Assembly (NCBI GenBank): GCA_003645825.1 | Contig: QNCQ01000019.1 | Span: 1-13,889 of the forward strand | Direction of reading: 5' to 3' | Source of the DNA: Fidelibacterota bacterium | Lineage (GTDB): Bacteria; Fidelibacterota; UBA2242; B5-G15 | DNA: 13,889 nucleotides | Shown: piece by piece, positions 8,488 to 13,889 of the stretch | Numbering within the stretch: the stretch's first letter is position 1 | Layout: each line of letters starts with the position of its first letter | Position numbers and translations under genes: made by a program | The notes under the pieces: model-generated | The model's database searches: none | What the model saw: only the letters and a program-made list of their open reading frames with translations | What the model was told of the DNA's origin: nothing

Positions 8488-9982
8488 ATTCACCCCACCC
8501 TTTTTCTATCTTCTCTTTCAAAACTTCAACCACATTATCAATATTAACTCTTATCTGCCGGAGCGAATCCCTATCCCTTATTGTTACCGTCCTATCTTCA
8601 AGCGTCTGAGAATCAACTGTTATCGCAAAAGGGGTGCCTGCTTCATCCTGCCTCCTGTATCTCCTTCCAATCGAACCGCTCTGATCGTAAAAAGCTGACA
8701 TGTGAGTTTTTATCTCTTCATAAATCTTTCTGGCGACATCTGGCATTCCATCCCTGTTCACCAGAGGAAATACAGCAACTTTAATGGGAGCTATCTTAGG
8801 GTTTAACCTCAAAACAACTCTATCATGCTCCTCATCCTCCCAGTATGCATCAAGAATCACAGTCAAAAAAGTCCTGTCAACCCCGGCAGAACTCTCTACA
8901 ACAGCCGGGACTATATGCTTTTTGGTTTCCGTTTCATAGTATGCAAGCATTTTACCACTTGCCTTTATGTGCTGATCCAGGTCATATGTCTGTCTATCAG
9001 CAATACCTTCGAGCTCTGCCCATCCAAAAGAAAACTTATATTCAATATCGGTACATGCCCTTGCATAGTGAGCCAGCTCATCCTCTTCGTGTTCCCTCAG
9101 CCTGAGATTTTCTGGCCTGATGCCAAGCTTTTTATACCACTCAAGCCTTTCGTTTATCCAATACTCATACCACTTCTCAGCCTCTTCCGGTTTTACAAAA
9201 TACTCAAGTTCCATCTGCTCAAATTCTCTGGAGCGAAAGATAAAATTACCCGTGGTTATTTCATTTCTGAAGGCTTTTCCTATTTGAGCGATCCCAAATG
9301 GAAGTTTAGCCCTGGAAGTAGTAAGAACGTTATCAAAGTTAACAAAAATCCCCTGCGCTGTTTCAGGACGAAGATACACAATGGAAGCAGAATCCATCGT
9401 GGGACCAAAGTGGGTTTTAAACATCAGATTAAACTGTCTGGGGGAAGACAGATTTACACTGCCGCATTCAGGGCATGCTAATTTCTCAACCTTAATGGCT
9501 TTTTTTGCACCACATAAAGGGCAGTTGGTTCCTTTATAATGATACGGCTCCCCTCTTAGGTCTTCTTCAGCAATCTTATCAGCAAATTCCCTATCGGGGA
9601 TAATTCTTTTATCTCTGATGGTAAAACTATATCCACAAACACTGCATTTAAAATAAAAAACAGCTTCACCCTCTCTGAACCTTGCTTTACAGTTCTTACA
9701 GTCAATCAAAGGATCATGGAAATGCTTAACATGACCAGAAGCCTCCCACACCTTTGGATGCATAATTATTGCAGCATCCATTCCAACAACGTCTTCCCGG
9801 GAAACAACAACACTATGCCACCAGAAATCCTTTATGTTTTTCTTTAATTCAACCCCAAGAGGACCATAATCCCAGCAACTACTGAGTCCACCATATATTT
9901 CACTCGATTGAAAAACAAATCCCCTCCTTTTACATAGCGAAACAATCCTTTCCATCAGGCTTTTGTCATTACTACCTGCCAC
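8486..9982 (-). CDS. glyS: Glycyl-tRNA synthetase, homodimeric class II type
   Basis: Charges tRNA-Gly with glycine using ATP in the cytoplasm. The sequence is the single-chain alpha2 form, not the split alpha/beta form of E. coli. In 500-residue numbering from an upstream GTG (9988), the N-terminus has GFVFQSSEIYGG and DYGPLGVELK. Motif 2 is FRNEITTGNFIFRSREFEQME (240-260), motif 3 is GVDRTFLTVI (369-378), and residues about 400-490 form the anticodon-binding domain (IKVAVFPLV to the C-terminus). Four CxxC pairs (97/100, 115/118, 156/159, 172/175) form two zinc-ribbon-like units, and they help explain a length greater than the roughly 460 residues usual in bacteria. GTG 9982 is preferred as start because AGGAGG lies 5 nt before it, whereas GTG 9988 is inside that ribosome site. 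ATG 9955 is a further alternative. It lies 18 nt after topA and 10 nt before murB. Confidence 0.96.
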   Translation of the reverse strand: MAGSNDKSLMERIVSLCKRRGFVFQSSEIYGGLSSCWDYGPLGVELKKNIKDFWWHSVVVSREDVVGMDAAIIMHPKVWEASGHVKHFHDPLIDCKNCKARFREGEAVFYFKCSVCGYSFTIRDKRIIPDREFADKIAEEDLRGEPYHYKGTNCPLCGAKKAIKVEKLACPECGSVNLSSPRQFNLMFKTHFGPTMDSASIVYLRPETAQGIFVNFDNVLTTSRAKLPFGIAQIGKAFRNEITTGNFIFRSREFEQMELEYFVKPEEAEKWYEYWINERLEWYKKLGIRPENLRLREHEEDELAHYARACTDIEYKFSFGWAELEGIADRQTYDLDQHIKASGKMLAYYETETKKHIVPAVVESSAGVDRTFLTVILDAYWEDEEHDRVVLRLNPKIAPIKVAVFPLVNRDGMPDVARKIYEEIKTHMSAFYDQSGSIGRRYRRQDEAGTPFAITVDSQTLEDRTVTIRDRDSLRQIRVNIDNVVEVLKEKIEKGWGE

Positions 9983-10000
9983 TTTCACCTCCTTTTTTAA

Positions 10001-12208
10001 TCAACCAGAATCCTCATTAAACTTTGATTTACACTTTGGGCAATAGAGATAGCTGCCTCCTCTTCTATCATTTCTTTTTTCAAGAATCCCATAACCACAA
10101 TTTGGGCATGTCATATCAAACGGCTCATACCAGCTGGAAAATTTACAGTCAGGATACTTAGAACACCCATAAAAAATCCTCCCCTTTGAAGTTCTTCTTT
10201 CTATTATCTCTCCATCGCATCCTTCCTCTGGACATTTTATATTCAAAGAATAAGGCAATGTTGCATTACACTCCGGATAACGGCTACATGCCCAAAATTT
10301 TCCGTATTTCCCTTCCCGTAGAACCATTTTACTACCGCACACTGGACAGGTTTTCTCTTCCTCTCCGTTTGAAATCGGCTTAGCATTCTTACACCTGGGG
10401 AAATTTGAGCAGGCAAGAAACTTCCCCCGACGGCTCCACTTGATCACCATCGGTGCCCCACACAACTCACACCTTTTATCCGTAGATACCTGCAATTCAC
10501 TCTTTATTTCCCGGCGCTTCTCATTTAAAGCATCAAGAGCCTTTTTAAAAGGCCCATAGAATTCTCTTACAACTCCTACCCAATCCTTGTGCCCTGATTC
10601 TACATGGTCGAGTTCTTCTTCCATCCTGGCAGTAAAATCCACATTAAAAATCTCGGGCATTCCATTTACCAGAATATTATTCACTATTCTACCAAGTTCC
10701 GTTGGGAAAAGCACACCTTTCTTTTTCTCTACATACCGCCGCTGCAGTATTGTCGACACAATAGTAGCGTATGTACTTGGTCTCCCTATACCGAGATTGT
10801 CAAGTTCCCTAATTAAAGTCCCTTCAGTATATCTTGGAGGGGGTTCTGTAAATTTTTGAACAGGAGTCACACTTTCCAGAATAGCCTTTTCACCCTCTTT
10901 GACCCCCATCTCAGCAATACTTCTTCCCAGCGTTTCTTCCCTTGTTTCCCGATACACCCTCAGGTAACCGTCAAAAACAAGCTCTGATTTCTGGTATCTA
11001 AAAAGGTAATCCCCACCTTTTATATCTACCACCGTCTGTTCATATTGAGCTTGAGTCATTTGACACCCGACAAATCGCGACCATATAAGAGAGTAGAGCT
11101 TATACTGCTCATCCGTCAGATACTGCTTTATCGACTCAGGCGTTCTATACACATCCGTAGGCCTTATAGCTTCGTGAGCATCCTGTACTGTTGGCCTGCT
11201 CTTTTTAAACTGTCTGCCCGATTTTGGAAGATAATTATCTCCAAAATTCTCTTCTATGAACTTTCTTACTCTATGTACCGCCTCGCTCGCTATACGCACG
11301 GAGTCCGTTCTCATATAAGTAATTAACCCGACAGGGGAACCTCCAATATCAACCCCTTCATAAAGCTCCTGGGCAATCTTCATCGTCCGAGAAGGAGAGA
11401 AATGAAACTTTCGCGTCGCCTCCTGCTGAAGTGTACTTGTGGTGAAAGGTGCTGGAGGAGTCCTCTTCAGTCTCTTAACCTCAATAGAATCTATCAAAAA
11501 CTTTTCTTTTTTTATCTTTTCAACATGTTCTATGGCAGAAGCCTCATTGTCTATCTTGAATTTTTTGCCCCCAATTTTTATCAATTTCGTATTCAAAACT
11601 ATATCATCAGCAGTTCGAAACTCAGCTTCTATCTCCCAGTATTCCTGAGAAACAAAGTTCTCTATTTCTTCTTCCCTCTCGCAGATCAAACGAAGAGCTA
11701 CCGACTGAACTCTACCAGCACTCAGGCCTGAATATAGGGTCTTCCATAAAAACGGACTGACCTGATATCCAACGATTCTATCAAGAACCCGTCTGGCCTG
11801 CTGAGCATTCACAAGATTTAAATCTATCCCCCGAGGATTCTTTAAACCCTGCCTCACCCCATCTTTAGTGATTTCATTAAAAAGCACCCTAAAAACATTT
11901 TGATTGTTTCCTTTTATTTCATTGGAGATGTGCCACGCTATCGCTTCACCTTCTCTATCCGGATCAGTCGCTAAAAAAACTGACTCAGAAGCCTTCGCTG
12001 CCTCCCTTAGCTTTTTAATAACACTTCTCTTTCCCCTGATTGTCACATACTTCGGCTTGAAATCGTTGGCTATATCCACCCCAAACTCTTTCTCCGGCAG
12101 GTCTTTAATATGCCCAACCGATGCCAGAACGTTAAATTCAGAGCCCAGGTATTTTTTTATGGTTCTCGCTTTTGAAGGTGATTCTACTATAAGTAATTTT
12201 TTCTTCAT
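10001..12208 (-). CDS. topA: DNA topoisomerase I (type IA)
   Basis: Relaxes negative supercoils by transient cleavage of one strand. 735 residues, typical length for bacterial TopA with zinc fingers. The Toprim domain starts with LLIVESPSKA (5-14, catalytic Glu9) and has the metal-binding DPDREGEA (82-89, Asp82 and Asp84). GRVQSVALR is at 165-173, the active-site tyrosine is Tyr298 in LITYMRTDS, and EGTLIRELDNLGIGRPSTYA is at 462-481. The C-terminus carries four consecutive zinc fingers of four cysteines each: C580/583/600/606, C621/624/641/647, C659/664/682/688 and C701/704/723/726. ATG 12208 is the natural start by family alignment, yet no Shine-Dalgarno precedes it; a 15-bp AT-rich palindrome sits there instead. 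It is the first gene of the likely topA-glyS-murB operon. Confidence 0.97.
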   Translation of the reverse strand: MKKKLLIVESPSKARTIKKYLGSEFNVLASVGHIKDLPEKEFGVDIANDFKPKYVTIRGKRSVIKKLREAAKASESVFLATDPDREGEAIAWHISNEIKGNNQNVFRVLFNEITKDGVRQGLKNPRGIDLNLVNAQQARRVLDRIVGYQVSPFLWKTLYSGLSAGRVQSVALRLICEREEEIENFVSQEYWEIEAEFRTADDIVLNTKLIKIGGKKFKIDNEASAIEHVEKIKKEKFLIDSIEVKRLKRTPPAPFTTSTLQQEATRKFHFSPSRTMKIAQELYEGVDIGGSPVGLITYMRTDSVRIASEAVHRVRKFIEENFGDNYLPKSGRQFKKSRPTVQDAHEAIRPTDVYRTPESIKQYLTDEQYKLYSLIWSRFVGCQMTQAQYEQTVVDIKGGDYLFRYQKSELVFDGYLRVYRETREETLGRSIAEMGVKEGEKAILESVTPVQKFTEPPPRYTEGTLIRELDNLGIGRPSTYATIVSTILQRRYVEKKKGVLFPTELGRIVNNILVNGMPEIFNVDFTARMEEELDHVESGHKDWVGVVREFYGPFKKALDALNEKRREIKSELQVSTDKRCELCGAPMVIKWSRRGKFLACSNFPRCKNAKPISNGEEEKTCPVCGSKMVLREGKYGKFWACSRYPECNATLPYSLNIKCPEEGCDGEIIERRTSKGRIFYGCSKYPDCKFSSWYEPFDMTCPNCGYGILEKRNDRRGGSYLYCPKCKSKFNEDSG

Positions 12209-12213
12209 AACAA

Positions 12214-12228
12214 ACCAAAATTTTTGGT
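12214..12228. repeat. 15-bp palindrome just upstream of topA
   Basis: ACCAAAATTTTTGGT has 7-bp perfect arms around one central base and ends 5 nt before the topA start codon, where a ribosome site would normally be. It could be a DNA-binding site or simply AT-rich chance sequence. Confidence 0.4.
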
Positions 12229-12234
12229 AAGCAA

Positions 12235-12285
12235 TTTACAAACTAAGTTTTTAAATCCAAGAGTTTTTTAGAAAAAGTTTGTAAA
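12235..12285. repeat. Inverted repeat upstream of topA, 10-bp arms
   Basis: TTTACAAACT (12235-12244) and AGTTTGTAAA (12276-12285) are perfect reverse complements with 31 bases between them. The inner arm shares bases 12276-12280 with another inverted repeat (12272-12308), so in RNA the two pairings would exclude each other. Confidence 0.45.
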
Positions 12286-12308
12286 CGATTCCCTTCATAA
12301 AACTTTTT
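12272..12308. repeat. Inverted repeat at the methyltransferase 3' end, 9-bp arms
   Basis: AAAAAGTTT (12272-12280) and AAACTTTTT (12300-12308) are perfect reverse complements with a 19-base loop, beginning within the methyltransferase stop codon. The stem has one G-C pair and no clean U-run follows, so it is a poor intrinsic terminator. Confidence 0.35.
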
Positions 12309-13101
12309 ATCCATCTCTTGCAATCAGAAAAAAAGCTCCGGTCACAACAAATTCTCTTATCCCTCCGATTTTCCCCAGGATACCTCCATGAACAACAGGC
12401 AAGCCATAACGCAAATGGTGACTCGGGCGTATCAAATAATATCGCTCTTTAACCACTCTTAACCCACTGCCTTTTAGCATTCTTCTGAATCGTCCTACGA
12501 GAGTAGGGCTCGCTCTCAACCTTTCTATTTCTTTGAAAAATGGAAAGTTAGCATCACACTGCCTTGCAATTTCTCGCACAACGTCCCATAAAGGTTCAGG
12601 AAAAACATGAAAATAAGGAATATACTTCAAAAAGCTACGCAGCATCTGCTGATGCCCTCCAAAAGCTGAACAGAAAGGAGGAAATGTCACAAACAACCGC
12701 GTATCAAACCCCATTAACTTTTTAAGCTGCCTCAAGGCACTCCCTTTATCACTTAGATGCTCAAAAACATCCCTTAAAAGTATTATATCGGGAAATCGAC
12801 CATTCAGATTCAAAGGCAACGCAAAAAAGTCACCCGCAATAAGATCAATCTTTCCCTCCAGTTTGCAGGGAATCAATTTCTTCGCCTCGAGCGCTCTTTT
12901 AGATTTCAGCTCTAATCCTATACATCTCGCACCAGCTTCTGCAAAAGCACATACCACCCCACCCTGACCACAACCTATATCCAGCACAAAAGCGCCATTA
13001 ATCCTCACTCCCCATTGCTGAAGCAAAGGAATTATATATTCCTTTCCCAATCTAAACTGATACAACCAATATCTTCGAACACGTTCAGGAACATATTCCA
13101 A
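12307..13101 (-). CDS. Class I SAM-dependent methyltransferase, substrate unknown
   Basis: 264 residues, cytoplasmic by sequence, with no signal peptide. Residues about 38-140 show the Rossmann-like SAM fold: motif I VLDIGCGQGG (39-48), the acidic residue ending strand 2 in IGLEL (Glu64), AGDFFALP (89-96) and LLRDVFEHLSD (108-118) before strand 4. A distinctive FPPFCSAFGGHQQ (140-152) follows strand 5, with aromatic-rich sequence after it (IPYFHVFPEP). I have seen this style in methyltransferases near glycan or lipid modification genes, but the substrate cannot be read here. The start is TTG 13101, with AAGGAG 7 nt upstream; the nearest ATG (13094) is in another frame. It follows the MATE transporter by 45 nt on the same strand and may be co-transcribed with it. 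Confidence 0.88.
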   Translation of the reverse strand: MEYVPERVRRYWLYQFRLGKEYIIPLLQQWGVRINGAFVLDIGCGQGGVVCAFAEAGARCIGLELKSKRALEAKKLIPCKLEGKIDLIAGDFFALPLNLNGRFPDIILLRDVFEHLSDKGSALRQLKKLMGFDTRLFVTFPPFCSAFGGHQQMLRSFLKYIPYFHVFPEPLWDVVREIARQCDANFPFFKEIERLRASPTLVGRFRRMLKGSGLRVVKERYYLIRPSHHLRYGLPVVHGGILGKIGGIREFVVTGAFFLIARDG

Positions 13102-13146
13102 AAGCCTTCTCCTTCAATTCAAACAATCTCTATCCACCTCTCCTAA

Positions 13147-13889
13147 TCATAAAAAAGCCACTCTCCTGCTCAGCTTCTTTTTATACTCTGCTGTCGTTAT
13201 TATCCCCAAAGTTACCCCTATTAAACCCGCAATTGCATTCCCGCACACAATTCCCCACCAGACTCCAGGAGAGCCAATACCCATCACAATACCAAACAGA
13301 TACGCCAACGGGACGTTAAGAACTATCGTCCTGGTAAGTGTTATCCCCAGAGCCCAAAACCCACGCCTAGTACCCTGTAGCATCGCTGATGTCAGCATAC
13401 CGAGAGGAACAAATGGGAGAAACAATGCCATCACCTTCAGAAAGTGGATAAGATCCTCGCTGATACGCCTGGTTTGTTCAGCATATGTAAAAATAACCGA
13501 AATATACCTGGCAAAGGCAAAAATAAGCAATCCCATTATAATCTCAATCACCAGCCCCATCTTGATTGCAAAAAAATATCCTTGCTCCAGCTTTTTCGAA
13601 TCCCGTGCACCAAATGCCGCTCCCGTAACTGCTGTAACTCCCATTGCCATTCCCATCATCGGCAACGTTCCAACAGTAACAATCCTCCACCCAGAAGTGA
13701 ATACAGCAACTCCATCGGTCCCCCCTGCTCTTATTGCCACAACATTTATAAGAAACATCGAAACAGAATTTATCATCTGCATAACGGAGGAAGGAATACC
13801 AACAGAAAAAATTTCCCGCAATACCTCCACTGTAAAACCCAAATCTTTTAGATTAATACTGACATAGGTCTTTTGTTCAAAAAATAGCC
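13147..13889 (-). CDS. MATE-family multidrug/Na+ efflux transporter, C-terminal part (5' end outside window)
   Basis: The frame is open from the window edge to TGA at 13149-13147, so the gene begins beyond the window; internal TTG 13842 is not the true start. About 247 residues are visible and match the second MatE half of the 12-helix family. A soluble segment enters at LREIFSVGIPSSVMQMINSV, which resembles the repeated helix-7 entry of MATE proteins. Next come FTSGWRI, MGMAMGVTAVTGAAFGAR (the G-AxG motif typical of the family), hydrophobic helices, FLPFVPLGMLTSAMLQGTRR and the GVWWGIVCGNAIAGL helix. A basic tail (KKKLSRRVAFL) ends the protein. It is an inner-membrane antiporter by family, and the substrate is unknown. 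MATE proteins with this segment can also act as lipid-linked flippase relatives, but the motifs favour a drug/organic cation type. Confidence 0.9.
   Translation of the reverse strand, partial: LFFEQKTYVSINLKDLGFTVEVLREIFSVGIPSSVMQMINSVSMFLINVVAIRAGGTDGVAVFTSGWRIVTVGTLPMMGMAMGVTAVTGAAFGARDSKKLEQGYFFAIKMGLVIEIIMGLLIFAFARYISVIFTYAEQTRRISEDLIHFLKVMALFLPFVPLGMLTSAMLQGTRRGFWALGITLTRTIVLNVPLAYLFGIVMGIGSPGVWWGIVCGNAIAGLIGVTLGIITTAEYKKKLSRRVAFL

Noticed and set aside
8825..9481. Plus-strand open frame of 218 codons opposite glyS
   Set aside because: It lies wholly antisense to glycyl-tRNA synthetase, shows no family motif and has a composition expected of a shadow frame.
13147..13842. A complete 231-residue membrane protein starting at TTG 13842
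   Set aside because: The frame stays open to the window edge and the sequence is the second half of a MATE transporter, so this is a truncation by the window and not a short gene.

Overview
The window is a gene-dense bacterial segment in which every supported gene lies on the minus strand, so transcription runs from high to low coordinates. Base composition is AT-rich by eye. A TonB-dependent outer-membrane receptor and two lipoproteins show a diderm (Gram-negative type) cell, and murB shows that it makes peptidoglycan. The receptor plus DUF4876-type lipoproteins recall Bacteroidetes-like or related uncultivated lineages (FCB-type or WOR-3-like candidate phyla). This is an impression from gene content, not a phylogenetic result.

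Layout in transcription order. (1) 13889-12307: the 3' half of a MATE-family transporter, cut by the window edge, then a class I SAM-dependent methyltransferase with a TTG start. (2) 12208-7438: a tightly spaced housekeeping group of topA (DNA topoisomerase I with four C-terminal zinc fingers), a homodimeric-type glycyl-tRNA synthetase, and murB. Gaps are about 18 and 10 nt, so an operon is likely. The 98-bp region before topA holds several AT-rich inverted repeats. (3) 7437-7279: a 159-bp intergenic region with a plausible sigma70-type promoter whose -10 lies inside a 17-bp palindrome, next to a second 12-bp palindrome. (4) 7278-1: an apparent operon of a secreted tandem M16 zinc metallopeptidase, a TonB-dependent receptor with an N-terminal carboxypeptidase-regulatory-like domain, and two tandem paralogous DUF4876-type lipoproteins. 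The second lipoprotein runs off the window.

Two points stand out. First, murB appears to start at a rare ATT codon: conserved family residues are encoded upstream of the first ATG, the frame closes just beyond, and a perfect AGGAGG sits 6 nt before the ATT. Second, the M16 peptidase, TonB receptor and two surface-type lipoproteins look like one uptake system. The pairing of a periplasmic M16 peptidase with a TonB receptor recalls the FusC/FusA and PqqL/YddB protein-import systems, but the DUF4876 pair is an addition whose role I cannot assign.

No tRNA, rRNA, CRISPR array, insertion sequence or convincing intrinsic terminator was seen. No stretch over 300 bases lacks a gene.
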